A stretch of DNA of 32,057 nucleotides from Akkermansiaceae bacterium (lineage in GTDB: Bacteria > Verrucomicrobiota > Verrucomicrobiia > Verrucomicrobiales > Akkermansiaceae), in NCBI GenBank assembly GCA_021202525.1, contig JAJQCV010000019.1, forward strand, positions 1 to 32,057, read 5' to 3'. Position 1 is the stretch's first letter, and every line of letters starts with the position of its first letter. The notes under the pieces were generated by a model. It was not told the origin of the DNA. It made no database searches and was given only the letters and a program-made list of their open reading frames with translations. A program made the translations under genes and the position numbers. Below are positions 1 through 8,400 of this stretch, in pieces.

Positions 1-1
1 G

Positions 2-1447
2 GCCTATTCCGTGGACCTGCTGACGGCGCGCGCCAAAAAATGGATCATCGACACGCACCGGGAAAACCCGCAGACGCCCTTCTTCCTGGCGCTGACCCAC
101 ATCGCCCCCCACTCCCAGCTTCAAATCCCCACGGGCCCCTATCCGGAAGGCCGCGGAGTCCAGGGAGGCGTGCAATGGCTGGGAACTCCCCACAAGCTGG
201 TCAACACGGCCGAAGGGAAAATCAACTCCTACATCTACCCGCGCTACGCCGCCACGAAGTGGCCCGTGGAGGAAAAAAGGTACGCCACCATGATCGCGCG
301 CCTGAGCGACTCCTTCGAGGACCTTGTCCAGACCCTCAAGGACCTGGACATTGACAAAAACACCGTCATCATCATCACCTCGGACAACGGCCCCCATGAC
401 GAGGGCGGCCAGAATCCCCAGTTCTTCCGCAATTACGGCCCCTTCGACGGCATCAAGCAGGATGCGTGGGAAGGCGGGTTCCGCGTTCCCGCCATCGTCC
501 GCTGGCCGGGACACGTTCCGGCAGGGGTGGTGAACAGCCATCCTTCCCAGTTCCAAGACTGGATGGCCACGCTGGCGGAAATCGGCGGCGTCCGGGCTCC
601 CTTCCGCTGCGACGGCGTTTCACTGCTGCCCACCCTGCTGAACAAGGGGCGGCAGCCGGAAAGCCGCCTGTACATGGAATACAGCGCCAAGGAATCCCAG
701 AGCAAGAAGAAAACCCCCGGCTACAAGGACTTCCTCCCGTCCCGGAGAGGTGCGGTCCGCGGAGACGAACAGATGGTCTACCTGGGCAAGTACAAGGGGG
801 TGCGCACCAACATCCAGAGCCACGCGGACCCGTTTGAAATTTACGATACGGTCAAGGACCCGGCGGAACGCCGCGACCTGAAAGACACGCCGGAAGGCAA
901 AAAAATGCAGCCTGTGATGCACGACATGGTGCTGAGGATGCGGCGCATCTACGATTACACGCATCCGGAGCGCGGCACCTTCGCCCAAAGGCCCTATGAT
1001 GAAGAGCCCGTTCCAGCGCTCAGGAAAGGGGAGCTCCCCGCCAGGCTGCTTCCCCTGGACGACGGCACCGCCAGAGGCGTGCGCCAAAAGAACGGCACCA
1101 TCAGGAGGGTGTTCTACCTGAACGTTCCGGAAACCGGAAAATACGTCTTCTTCATGAAAACCCCGGCGGAAAAGAAGGCCAGGGCATTTGTCCGGCTGCA
1201 CGACATGCACCTGCTGGACGCGGATTACCATTACCGGCCCGGAACGGAAGTCTCCTCCTCCATGGGGGAACATACCACGGAAAACGATCCCGCACGCACG
1301 GGGCTGAAACCCGTGCCGCTGGAAAAAGGCTTGCATCCCTTCATCATTGAGACGGAAGGCTTCTCCGGGCTTCCCCTTTTCTTCTGGCAGAAGGAAGGCG
1401 GGGAAAAACGGGAAATCCCCGCCCAGTCCTTCCGCGTGGCGGGATAA
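2..1447 (+). CDS. Sulfatase, C-terminal part (5' end outside the window)
   Basis: This is a type I sulfatase of the alkaline-phosphatase fold, which would hydrolyse sulfate esters on host glycans. The frame is open from base 2, so the start codon and the Cys/Ser-containing C/S-x-P-S-R formylglycine motif lie upstream and cannot be checked. Visible family signatures are an APHSQLQIP segment near the window edge, the metal-binding ITSDNGPH block (about 365-400), and the EGGFRVPAIVRWPG block (about 470-512) that follows an FDGIKQDAWEGG run. The last 130 or so residues form the usual small C-terminal sulfatase domain. A signal peptide would be upstream. A sulfatase fits with the GH20 and NagB genes in the same window. 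Substrate cannot be assigned from this part. The family call is firm. Confidence 0.93.
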   Translation, partial: AYSVDLLTARAKKWIIDTHRENPQTPFFLALTHIAPHSQLQIPTGPYPEGRGVQGGVQWLGTPHKLVNTAEGKINSYIYPRYAATKWPVEEKRYATMIARLSDSFEDLVQTLKDLDIDKNTVIIITSDNGPHDEGGQNPQFFRNYGPFDGIKQDAWEGGFRVPAIVRWPGHVPAGVVNSHPSQFQDWMATLAEIGGVRAPFRCDGVSLLPTLLNKGRQPESRLYMEYSAKESQSKKKTPGYKDFLPSRRGAVRGDEQMVYLGKYKGVRTNIQSHADPFEIYDTVKDPAERRDLKDTPEGKKMQPVMHDMVLRMRRIYDYTHPERGTFAQRPYDEEPVPALRKGELPARLLPLDDGTARGVRQKNGTIRRVFYLNVPETGKYVFFMKTPAEKKARAFVRLHDMHLLDADYHYRPGTEVSSSMGEHTTENDPARTGLKPVPLEKGLHPFIIETEGFSGLPLFFWQKEGGEKREIPAQSFRVAG

Positions 1448-1464
1448 AGCGGGGAATACGGGCC

Positions 1465-1485
1465 GGGAGCCGGGCGTTGGCTCCC
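1465..1485. terminator. Hairpin between convergent sulfatase and acyltransferase genes
   Basis: A 7-bp perfect stem, GGGAGCC (1465-1471) with GGCTCCC (1479-1485), lies in the 43-base gap between two convergent genes. It is followed by CTCCCTCATTTT rather than a clean T-run, so it is only a weak intrinsic terminator candidate. Confidence 0.35.
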
Positions 1486-1490
1486 CTCCC

Positions 1491-2447
1491 TCATTTTCCG
1501 CCCGTCATCAGCACAAGCGCGCGCGGAGCATGCCTCCTGACCAGCAGGTAAACGCCCCGCGCCAGCATGTAAACGACGGGAACCAGGCACCACCATGCCC
1601 AGGAGGGCCATGGAGCCGGAAAGCACGTCTCCACCCCCGTCAGGGCGATCAGCACGAAAATATGGGAGCAGTACACGAAGAAATTGCCGGAAGCCCACCC
1701 GGCCAAGAGGCTTGACAGGCCGGGGCTGGCGGTCCTCAGCACGGTTCCGGAACTCAGGAAGGCCAGGACGGTCAGCCCGGAAAAGGAGCCGTCCGGAAGA
1801 AGGAACGTATCCGTGCAGCCTGCCCAGATGAGAGCCGCGCAGGCCAGCAGAATGGCGGCGTGGACAGCCAGGGGGATTTTCTCCCAGCGGCTCAGGCAGC
1901 CGGGTGCGGCGGAGGCCAGCATGATGCCGAGCACAAAATCCCCGAACATGTAGGGACCGGGCCACGCCAGGGAATCATCCCACCTGTTCAGGAACAGGCA
2001 GAACAGGCCGAGCGTGTAAAGCGCCGGGCGGCACTTGACCAGCAGGAACGCCGCCAGGGTGAAAATCATCAAATCCCGCAGGAACCACATGGGCGTCAGC
2101 ATGGGGCACGCGCCCAGGCCGAACACGGAAGCCAGAGAGGCGGGGGAAACGGGCATGCCCGCCAGCAGCCAGTAGGCCGCGCACCAGAACAAATAGGGCC
2201 GCAGCAGGGACATCAGGCGCCCCGCCGTCCAGGTTCCGGCACTCTGCCCCTGGAGGCGCGCTGCGGAAAAATAGCCGGCCAGCAGGAAAAACGTGGCCAG
2301 TGCCGGGCCGATCAGCCATTGGTTGGGGGGAAACCCTCCCCCCGGCACGTGCTGCATGATGACGCTTAATGTAGCCAGCAGGCGCGCAATCTCCACCCAG
2401 GGCAAACGGGCCGGGGGAGCGGCGCTGGGCGTGGAGGATGGCGTCAT
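1491..2447 (-). CDS. Acyltransferase-3 family integral membrane protein
   Basis: The 318-residue protein begins with a short Pro/Ser/Ala-rich stretch, then WVEIARLLATLSVIMQHV at about residues 18-35. This is the usual first membrane segment of acyltransferase-3 (OafA/WecH-like) proteins, including the conserved His. The rest is almost entirely hydrophobic, with roughly ten membrane segments, and the length suits a stand-alone acyltransferase-3 domain without an SGNH extension. Such enzymes move acyl groups onto surface sugars or periplasmic glycans; the acceptor here is unknown. It converges on the sulfatase gene and is not obviously in an operon. No good promoter or ribosome binding site was found ahead of the ATG at 2447. 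Confidence 0.83.
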   Translation of the reverse strand: MTPSSTPSAAPPARLPWVEIARLLATLSVIMQHVPGGGFPPNQWLIGPALATFFLLAGYFSAARLQGQSAGTWTAGRLMSLLRPYLFWCAAYWLLAGMPVSPASLASVFGLGACPMLTPMWFLRDLMIFTLAAFLLVKCRPALYTLGLFCLFLNRWDDSLAWPGPYMFGDFVLGIMLASAAPGCLSRWEKIPLAVHAAILLACAALIWAGCTDTFLLPDGSFSGLTVLAFLSSGTVLRTASPGLSSLLAGWASGNFFVYCSHIFVLIALTGVETCFPAPWPSWAWWCLVPVVYMLARGVYLLVRRHAPRALVLMTGGK

Positions 2448-2583
2448 GGCGGGACCATTCTGGCGGAATCACGCCGCAAAAGCACTATTTTTCCTCAGGA
2501 CCGTGATGAAAAGGCCGCCCGCAGTCCCGCCTGAAACGTGGAATCATTCCTCTCCCGGCGCGGCACTGCGGGACTTTCCGGGG

Positions 2584-3078
2584 TTACAAGGTTTTCTGCA
2601 TATAAACCACGCCGAAGGAGCGGTTTAATTTGTAACCGATGTTCCTGAGTTCGCCGCAAAAGGCGAATCCGTTACTGGCATGGAATTTCAGGCTTCCCCG
2701 GTTTTCCGACGAAATTTCGGCAATGATGTTTTCAATGCCCATTTGCCTGGCGTCCGCTTCCAATCGGTCGAGGCACAGCTTCCCGATGCCCTTCCCCACA
2801 TGGTCGCGGGCAATGAAACAGGTGATTTTGGCCGTTTTCCGGAAACTTGCCACAGGGGCATAGGAGCTCAGCCAGCAAAAACCGATCACGTTTCCTGCCG
2901 ATGCATCCACAACCGCATAAGCGGGATATCCGGCCGTCTTTTCTAGCAGCATGGGAAAGGATGCTTCCGGCAAGGGGGCATCCGCAAAGGCCGCCGTACC
3001 ATGTTCAATATAATCATTGAAAATTTCCATGACGGGCCTGGCATTCTCCATTCCAAGTTTCTCGTATCTTACCTGCAT
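2584..3078 (-). CDS. GNAT N-acetyltransferase, phosphinothricin-acetyltransferase-like
   Basis: The 164-residue protein has the length and pattern of the PAT/YncA branch of GNAT acetyltransferases. It has an N-terminal MENARPVMEIFNDYI segment and the acetyl-CoA motif A near residues 89-106 (CFIARDHVGKGIGKLCLDRL, with the R/Q-x-x-G-x-G/A-like loop HVGKGIG). The motif-B region is SLKFHASNGFAFCGELRNIG. Relatives acetylate small amines such as phosphinothricin or methionine sulfone, but the substrate here is not known. The ATG at 3078 follows AGGAAAGG at about 8 nt spacing, a plausible ribosome binding site. The next gene on this strand ends 204 bases upstream, so it is probably transcribed alone. 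Confidence 0.85.
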   Translation of the reverse strand: MQVRYEKLGMENARPVMEIFNDYIEHGTAAFADAPLPEASFPMLLEKTAGYPAYAVVDASAGNVIGFCWLSSYAPVASFRKTAKITCFIARDHVGKGIGKLCLDRLEADARQMGIENIIAEISSENRGSLKFHASNGFAFCGELRNIGYKLNRSFGVVYMQKTL

Positions 3079-3282
3079 TCTGAAAACCTTTCCTGAGGAA
3101 ACATGAGATTAAACAGGCGCAAACATCCGGGACAGCGCTTCCTTTGTCATCCGGCTTCCCGCGTCTATCCTCCGTTGAAACGGGCGCAGCCATATGAGTC
3201 TGCACGTCCGGCCGCCTTCCCCAAAAAATGGCTGGTTCCTTTCGGAATCAGCCATGGGAAAGGGATCCGGCAAGGGTCTTGT

Positions 3283-3714
3283 TCATGAATAAAATCCGTT
3301 GTCCGGCTCCCGTTCCGGCTTTTTCCGCCTGAAGCGCGGATGGCGGCAGCGGTGAATCTGCGTATCTGCATCGGCTTCTGAAAAATGGCGCGGATTGGAC
3401 TCTTCCCGAGCCTCCCTGCGCAGAATTTCCAGAAAATCCTTCAGCGGCAATTCCATGTCCGCATCATGGCAGGCCAGCATGGCGGACAGGCGGACCTGTC
3501 CGTTGTCATAGTCCACGTACATGGCGAACAGCGTGGTCTGGTACAGATGCCACGGTTCCCTTTCCGCACCGTTTTCCAGATGCGTGTTGATGGCTTCCAG
3601 AAGCCACGTGAGCGATTGTTCCAGCTCCAGGTTGTCCAGAACGTCCCGTATGAGGGACGTTTCCTGGCCGAAGCCGGTCACGCTTTCCAGTTGTCTTACC
3701 CTGTCGATCTTCAT
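3283..3714 (-). CDS. Unrecognised 143-residue protein with a strong ribosome binding site
   Basis: I do not recognise a family. The first 110 residues look like a compact, acidic, mostly helical domain (DNLELEQSLTWLLEAINTH and a WHLYQTTLFAMYVDYDNG strand-like stretch). The last 30 are highly basic and probably disordered (HRCRHPRFRRKKPERE). There is no signal peptide or membrane segment. AAAGGAGA sits about 8 nt before the ATG at 3714. This is the clearest Shine-Dalgarno in the window and supports both reality and start. It lies between hpt and the GNAT gene on the same strand, about 114 bases after hpt. Its function is unknown. Confidence 0.68.
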   Translation of the reverse strand: MKIDRVRQLESVTGFGQETSLIRDVLDNLELEQSLTWLLEAINTHLENGAEREPWHLYQTTLFAMYVDYDNGQVRLSAMLACHDADMELPLKDFLEILRREAREESNPRHFSEADADTQIHRCRHPRFRRKKPEREPDNGFYS

Positions 3715-3791
3715 GTCTTGAATCTCCTTTCCGGTGTTTCCTTGTTTGGCGGGGCGGCGGACGGCTCTACCGCTCCGAGGGATTTAGACAC

Positions 3792-3824
3792 TTTTTTCCA
3801 ATAGTTTGTTCAATCTGGAAAAAA
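3792..3824. repeat. AT-rich inverted repeat between hpt and the 143-residue gene
   Basis: TTTTTTCCA (3792-3800) and TGGAAAAAA (3816-3824) form perfect 9-bp arms around a 15-base loop, just after the hpt stop codon. Read on either strand the stem ends in T or A runs. It could act as a terminator for hpt, or as an operator for the downstream gene. Confidence 0.4.
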
Positions 3825-3828
3825 TTAT

Positions 3829-4350
3829 TCAGTTCGCGGCAGCCTTGCCTATGTAAGGGAGGTCGCGGTACCGGTTGTCCAAATCCATGCCGAACCCTAC
3901 CAGGAAGTCGTCGGCCCAGGTGAAAGCCACGTAATCCGCTTCAAAGGGGACCTTGCGGCAGCAGTGCTTGTCCACGGCCACGGCTGTCAGTACGCGCTGC
4001 ACGCCCCTTCTTTTCAATTCTCCGCAAACGCCCGCAAGCGTCCTGCCCGTGTCCAGCACGTCATCCACCACCAGCACGGGGACGCCGGGCCGGAACGTGC
4101 CGCAGTCCCCGCACCACGCCACGGAACCGGAACTCTCCATGCCGGAATAGCTGGATACCTTGACGGACTTCACTTCCGGGCGGGATTTCAAATGCTCCGC
4201 CAGCATGGACGCGAAGGGCACTGCCCCCTCCAGAAGCCGGAGCAGGACATAGGGACGGTTCCCCATGTCGGCGTCAATGGAGGCGGCCAGTTCCCGCACG
4301 CGTGCGGCAATGGCCCGTTCCCCAATCAGCGGAGTAATGGTATAAGTCAT
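3829..4350 (-). CDS. hpt: Hypoxanthine phosphoribosyltransferase
   Basis: This is a cytosolic purine-salvage enzyme that joins hypoxanthine (and often guanine) to PRPP to give IMP or GMP. The 173 residues match the usual bacterial length of 170-185. The PRPP-binding loop VLVVDDVLDTGRT lies at residues 92-104, with the two adjacent Asp residues typical of the family. An SSYSG flexible-loop segment precedes it, and a late DFLVGFGMDLDNRYRDLPYIG segment is the usual C-terminal signature in which the Asp-Leu-Asp/Tyr-Arg region closes the active site. The gene diverges from hom, with 297 bases between their start codons, and has its own promoter 11 nt before the ATG. Confidence 0.95.
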   Translation of the reverse strand: MTYTITPLIGERAIAARVRELAASIDADMGNRPYVLLRLLEGAVPFASMLAEHLKSRPEVKSVKVSSYSGMESSGSVAWCGDCGTFRPGVPVLVVDDVLDTGRTLAGVCGELKRRGVQRVLTAVAVDKHCCRKVPFEADYVAFTWADDFLVGFGMDLDNRYRDLPYIGKAAAN

Positions 4351-4361
4351 GAAACGGAAGC

Positions 4362-4390
4362 AGGATAGCCTGCCCCGCGCGGGAAATCAA
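4362..4390 (-). promoter_or_regulatory. Promoter of hpt, implying a near-leaderless mRNA
   Basis: On the minus strand, TTGATT (4385-4390), a 17-bp spacer and TATCCT (4362-4367) form a sigma70-type promoter. Only 11 nt separate the -10 box from the ATG, so the transcript should begin about 4 nt before the start codon. No ribosome binding site is present. Confidence 0.6.
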
Positions 4391-4607
4391 TCCCGGAAGG
4401 GGAATGGAGACGAGCCGCAGGGACGCCGGGGTCATTCTTCCATGATTTCCCCGCGCCCGGAGGCAGGCGTTCCGGCCGCTCCATCCGGCTGCGTTATTGC
4501 GCCGCTTTCCGGCCTCCGGACCGGACAGGCGGCCCGCCGGGATGCGGGAGGCCGCCCCTTCCCCGGAAGCTCCCGGAAAAACAGCCTTTTCCGCACGGTA
4601 AAAGCTC

Positions 4608-4635
4608 TTGCGTCACAGGGATTTTTCTGCATAAT
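4608..4635 (+). promoter_or_regulatory. Promoter of hom-lysC, implying a near-leaderless mRNA
   Basis: TTGCGT (4608-4613), a 16-bp spacer and CATAAT (4630-4635, five of six consensus bases) precede hom. The -10 box ends 12 nt before the ATG, leaving an expected 5' leader of about 5 nt with no room for a Shine-Dalgarno. Confidence 0.55.
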
Positions 4636-4647
4636 CGCCCGGCAAGA

Positions 4648-5976
4648 ATGACGGAAAAACCCATACAACTTGGCCTGGCCGGGCTGGGTACGGTCGGTTC
4701 CGGCGTTTATGAGACGCTGTGCCGCAACCACTCCCTGCTGGAAGCGCGGAGCAAGATACCCTTCAGGATCAAGCGCATTGCCGTGCGCAACCTGAACAAG
4801 CACAGGGAAACCGCCGTTCCGGAAGAATTGCTGACCGACGACTGGCACGAGCTGGTGGGGGACCCGGAAATAGACATCATCATTGAACTGATCGGGGGCA
4901 CCCGCCAGGCCTATGACCTGGTGACGACGGCCCTCCGCGCGGGCAAGCCCGTGGTGACCGGCAACAAGGCCCTGCTGGCCGAATACGGCGCGGAGATTTT
5001 CAAGCTTTCCGCGGAGATGGGCACGCCCATCTACTTTGAGGCTTCCGCCGGGGGGGGCATCCCCATCATCCAGAGCCTCCAGAATTCCCTGATCTGCAAC
5101 CATATCAATTCCATCGTGGGGATCATCAACGGGACTTCCAACTACATTCTTTCCGCAATGGGGGAACACGGGGCCGACTACGAGGACGCCCTGGTGCAGG
5201 CCCAGAAACTGGGATTTGCGGAGGAAGACCCCTCCCTGGACGTCAACGGCTGGGACGCCGCCCACAAGGCCCTCATTCTGGCCACCCTGGCCTACGGCAC
5301 CACCATCTCCCCGGACAAGATTTACGTCAGCGGCATTGAAAACATCACCAGCCGGGATTTCGAATTCGCCAAAAAACTGGGGTACACCATCAAGCTGCTC
5401 GTGGTCATCCGCTACCATGAAAATCAGGAGGATGCGCTGGAACTGCGCGTACAGCCCTGCTTCGTCCATGACTGGCACATCCTGGCTTCCGTCAACGGCG
5501 TGTTCAACGCCATTTCCGTGAACGGGGACATCGTGGGGGAAACCTTGTTCTACGGCCGCGGAGCGGGCAAGAATCCCACGGCCTCCGCCGTGATCAGCGA
5601 CGTGATTACGGCCATGCGCGAAAGCCGCTACCCGGAATTCCACACGGGGTTCACCCCTTACGCCAAATCCTGCGGCGTGATGCACATCAACGACACCACG
5701 ACGCCGTACTACGTGCGCTTCCAGGTAGCGGACCAGCCCGGCGTGATTGCGGAAATAGCCCGCATCCTGGCTACCTTCGGCATCGGCATCTCCGCCACGT
5801 CTTCCGCCCCCAGCCACATCGACGAAGACGGCGTGGCGTGGAACGACCTGGTATTCATCCTCCATACCTGCCCGTGGGGCCAGCTCCAGATGGCGCTGGA
5901 GGAAATTGCCCTGATTTCCTTCGTGGCGCCGGAAGCCCGCGTGCTGCGCATCGAACACCTTCTTCCTCAATCCTAA
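4648..5976 (+). CDS. hom: Homoserine dehydrogenase (with C-terminal ACT domain)
   Basis: The enzyme reduces aspartate semialdehyde to homoserine with NAD(P)H, the branch point to threonine and methionine. The 442 residues show the monofunctional long form. The Rossmann loop is GLAGLGTVGSG at about 9-19. The catalytic and dimerisation domain contains TGNKALLAEYG, EASAGGGIPI, GIINGTSNYIL and LDVNGWDAAHKALILA. From about residue 350 a C-terminal ACT domain (YYVRFQVADQPGVIAEIA) is the usual site of feedback inhibition by threonine. The lysC start lies 18 bases downstream, so the two genes form an operon. The start is set by the conserved N-terminal strand and by the promoter ending 12 nt upstream. 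Confidence 0.97.
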   Translation: MTEKPIQLGLAGLGTVGSGVYETLCRNHSLLEARSKIPFRIKRIAVRNLNKHRETAVPEELLTDDWHELVGDPEIDIIIELIGGTRQAYDLVTTALRAGKPVVTGNKALLAEYGAEIFKLSAEMGTPIYFEASAGGGIPIIQSLQNSLICNHINSIVGIINGTSNYILSAMGEHGADYEDALVQAQKLGFAEEDPSLDVNGWDAAHKALILATLAYGTTISPDKIYVSGIENITSRDFEFAKKLGYTIKLLVVIRYHENQEDALELRVQPCFVHDWHILASVNGVFNAISVNGDIVGETLFYGRGAGKNPTASAVISDVITAMRESRYPEFHTGFTPYAKSCGVMHINDTTTPYYVRFQVADQPGVIAEIARILATFGIGISATSSAPSHIDEDGVAWNDLVFILHTCPWGQLQMALEEIALISFVAPEARVLRIEHLLPQS

Positions 5977-5994
5977 CCTACATCATCCTGTTAC

Positions 5995-7218
5995 ATGGCA
6001 CTTATCGTTCAAAAATTCGGAGGCTCCTCCGTGGGCACCATTGACCGCATCCGCAATGTGGCGCGCCGCATCCATGAGACCGCCGGAGACGGCAACCAGG
6101 TCGTGGCCGTCGTCTCCGCCATGAGCGGCGTGACGGACAAGCTGATCGGCCTGGCCAGGGAACTGTCCGCCTCCCCCTCCGAACGCGAGCTGGACGTCCT
6201 GATGGCTACCGGGGAACAGCAGTCCATCGCCCTGCTCTGCATGGCCCTGCATGAACTGGGAGACAAGGCCGTGTCCTTCACCGGAGCCCAGGCGGGCATC
6301 ACCACCTTCGGCTCCCACACGCGCGGGCGCATCCACAAGATTGACCCGGAACGGATGAACAAATGCCTGATGGAAGGCAACATCCTCATTTGCGCCGGCT
6401 TCCAGGGCGTGACGGAGGAAGGCATGGTCCAGACGCTGGGCCGCGGCGGCTCGGACCTTTCCGCTATTGCCATCGCCGCCGCTCTGAAGGCGGACGTGTG
6501 CCAGATTTTTACGGATGTGGACGGCGTGTACACCTGCGACCCCCGCGTGGTGAAGGACGCCGTGAAAATCCAGACCCTTTCCTACGACGAGATGCTGGAA
6601 ATGGCATCCAGCGGTTCCAAAGTGATGCAGTCGCGCTCCGTGGAATTCGCCAAAAAATTCGGCGTCGTCTTTGAAGTTCGCAACTCCATGAACAATAACC
6701 CCGGTACAATCGTGCAAGAAGAAACTCCCTCCATGGAAGCCGTCGTCATCCGCGGCATTTCCATCGACCGCAACCAGGCCCGCCTCACCATCACCGGCAT
6801 TCCGGACAAAATCGGCTATACGGCCAGGATTCTGGGCGCCCTGGCAGAGGCGGAAATCAATCTGGACATGATTCTGGCCAACACCGCCCATGACGGCTAC
6901 GTCCGCCAGTCCTTCACCATGCCCGCCAACGAACTGGGCCGCGCCCAGGCCGCGCTCAAGCCCGTGACGGCCGCGCTGGGCCCCGATGTGAAGGTGGAGA
7001 CGGAAGCCGGACTCGCCAAGCTTTCCCTGGTGGGCATCGGCATGCGTTCCCATTCCGGCGTGGGCGCCACTGCGTTCAAAGCCCTGGCGGACGCCAACAT
7101 CAAGACCGGCATGATCTCCACGTCGGAAATCAAGATCGCCGTGATGGTGGACGAGGCCGACATCGACGAGGCGGCGCGCGTCGTCCACAAGGCATTCAAC
7201 CTGGGCGGCCAGAATTAA
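5995..7218 (+). CDS. lysC: Aspartate kinase
   Basis: This enzyme phosphorylates aspartate in the first step of lysine, threonine, methionine and diaminopimelate synthesis. The 407 residues are typical of the monofunctional LysC class. The substrate/ATP motif KFGGSSVG is at residues 7-14. The GRGGSDLSAIAIA loop lies near 148-160, followed by TDVDGVYTCDPRVV. Two tandem ACT domains start near residue 250 (VIRGISIDRNQARLTITGIPD and LAKLSLVGIGMRSHSGVG), the second containing the typical SEIKIAVMVDEAD segment. It directly follows hom, without an obvious ribosome binding site in the 18-base gap. The order hom then lysC puts a committed-branch enzyme ahead of the pathway entry enzyme. Confidence 0.97.
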   Translation: MALIVQKFGGSSVGTIDRIRNVARRIHETAGDGNQVVAVVSAMSGVTDKLIGLARELSASPSERELDVLMATGEQQSIALLCMALHELGDKAVSFTGAQAGITTFGSHTRGRIHKIDPERMNKCLMEGNILICAGFQGVTEEGMVQTLGRGGSDLSAIAIAAALKADVCQIFTDVDGVYTCDPRVVKDAVKIQTLSYDEMLEMASSGSKVMQSRSVEFAKKFGVVFEVRNSMNNNPGTIVQEETPSMEAVVIRGISIDRNQARLTITGIPDKIGYTARILGALAEAEINLDMILANTAHDGYVRQSFTMPANELGRAQAALKPVTAALGPDVKVETEAGLAKLSLVGIGMRSHSGVGATAFKALADANIKTGMISTSEIKIAVMVDEADIDEAARVVHKAFNLGGQN

Positions 7219-7239
7219 CCAGGCCCCCTTCCCTGTTCC

Positions 7240-7279
7240 AGGCCGGTTCGCTTGCGCGGCGGACCGGCCTTTTCCTTTT
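7240..7279 (+). terminator. Terminator after hom-lysC
   Basis: AGGCCGGT (7240-7247) pairs with ACCGGCCT (7263-7270) and is followed by TTTCCTTTTC. It lies 22 bases after the lysC stop codon and is a plausible intrinsic terminator for the operon. Confidence 0.7.
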
Positions 7280-7280
7280 C

Positions 7281-7627
7281 GTGCCGTTTCATCCCTTTTC
7301 ATCCCGTTCCCTGCGGATTCCCGCACACCTGAGGAAGAAAGCGAATCTCCCTTCTAACGAATGGCAGGAGTGATGCCGTCAAGGGCACGGAGTTCGCCGC
7401 CAACTGCAACACGGCTTGCGCCTCACGTTGCGGCGGAGAAAGAGAACCAGCAGAGAAAGAAGGGGAGTTTCCAGCCTGATTTCCGGCGGCATCGTCCGTC
7501 TGACGGTCCTTCCGCAAGCATCGCCGCGCCGTTGTATGTGGGCCTGCCGGAAACATGCAGAAGGAGGGGAAACGGGAAAGCGGATGACTTCCTCCCCGGT
7601 TTGTGCGATCATCGGCACAGGAAATAG
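7281..7627. other. Intergenic stretch without a convincing gene
   Basis: Between the lysC terminator and the GNAT-YoaP gene, the open frames on both strands are short and low in recognisable content. No promoter with good spacing was found. A possible ribosome binding site (CACAGGAAATAG) ends immediately before the ATG at 7628. Confidence 0.5.
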
Positions 7628-8380
7628 ATGAGTACCGAATTTGTGAACCTGACGGCGGAAAACCTTCCCCATGAGCATTTATGCTGCATTATCCGCAGCA
7701 AGAAGTTCCATCCGGGCATTGACGCCAAGCGGCAATGGCTTTCCGACCGGCTGAAGGAGGGTCATGTCTTTAGAAAGTTGAATGAAAAGGCTACGGTTTT
7801 TATGGAATATGCCCCTCTGGAAACAGCCTGGGTTCCCATCATCGGGGACAATTATTATTATCTGTACTGCCTGTGGGTTTCCGGCAGCTGCAAAGGGAAA
7901 GGGTACGGGAAGACGCTGATGGAGTATTGTCTGGCGGATGCTGGAAAAAACGGAAAATCCGGCATTTGCATGCTTGGAGCAACAAAACAGAAAGCCTGGC
8001 TTTCCAACCAGTCGTTTGCGAAGAAGTTCGGCTTTGAGGTTGCCGATACCACCGGCAACGGGTATGAACTGCTGGCGCTTTCCCTGGACGGTACACTGCC
8101 GAGCTTTTCCCAAAGAGCTAAAAAACTGGAAATTGAAAGCAGGGAGCTGACCATTTATTACGATATGCAATGCCCGTACGTTTATCAAAACATCGGGATC
8201 ATCAGGCAGTATTGTGAAACGAACGGGGTTCCCGTGTCTTTCATTCACGTGGATTCCCTGCAAAAAGCCAGGGAATTGCCCTGTGTTTTCATTAACTGGG
8301 CCGTGTTTTACAAAGGGAAGTTTGAGACGGTGAATTTGCTGCCGGATGTGGCCGCCTTAAAGAGAATCCTGAAAAAATGA
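7628..8380 (+). CDS. GNAT N-acetyltransferase fused to a YoaP-like C-terminal domain
   Basis: The 250-residue protein has two parts. Residues about 1-160 form a GNAT fold with the acetyl-CoA loop SGSCKGKGYGKTLMEYCL (about 90-107) and an AKKFGFEVADTTGNGYELLAL segment. Residues about 170-250 (YYDMQCPYVYQNIGIIRQYC through PCVFINWAVFYKGKFETVNLL) match the thioredoxin-like YoaP domain known behind some GNAT modules, as in Bacillus YoaP. The YoaP part has a C-P pair near its start (MQCPYV), reminiscent of a redox motif. Substrate is unknown. AT content is visibly higher than in neighbouring genes and the gene stands alone, so acquisition from a Firmicute- or Bacteroidetes-like donor is possible. 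AGGA lies 6 nt before the ATG. Confidence 0.85.
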   Translation: MSTEFVNLTAENLPHEHLCCIIRSKKFHPGIDAKRQWLSDRLKEGHVFRKLNEKATVFMEYAPLETAWVPIIGDNYYYLYCLWVSGSCKGKGYGKTLMEYCLADAGKNGKSGICMLGATKQKAWLSNQSFAKKFGFEVADTTGNGYELLALSLDGTLPSFSQRAKKLEIESRELTIYYDMQCPYVYQNIGIIRQYCETNGVPVSFIHVDSLQKARELPCVFINWAVFYKGKFETVNLLPDVAALKRILKK

Positions 8381-8400
8381 ATGCGTAGTTCCGCATTTTT
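8380..8400 (+). terminator. Weak terminator at the end of the GNAT-YoaP gene
   Basis: AATGCG (8380-8385) pairs with CGCATT (8392-8397) and runs into a five-T stretch. It overlaps the stop codon, has a short stem, and is a modest candidate. Confidence 0.45.

Noticed and set aside
4432..7326. Two long minus-strand open frames opposite hom and lysC
   Set aside because: They mirror two well-conserved enzymes, are rich in His, Gly and Val as expected from antisense reading, and show no motifs.
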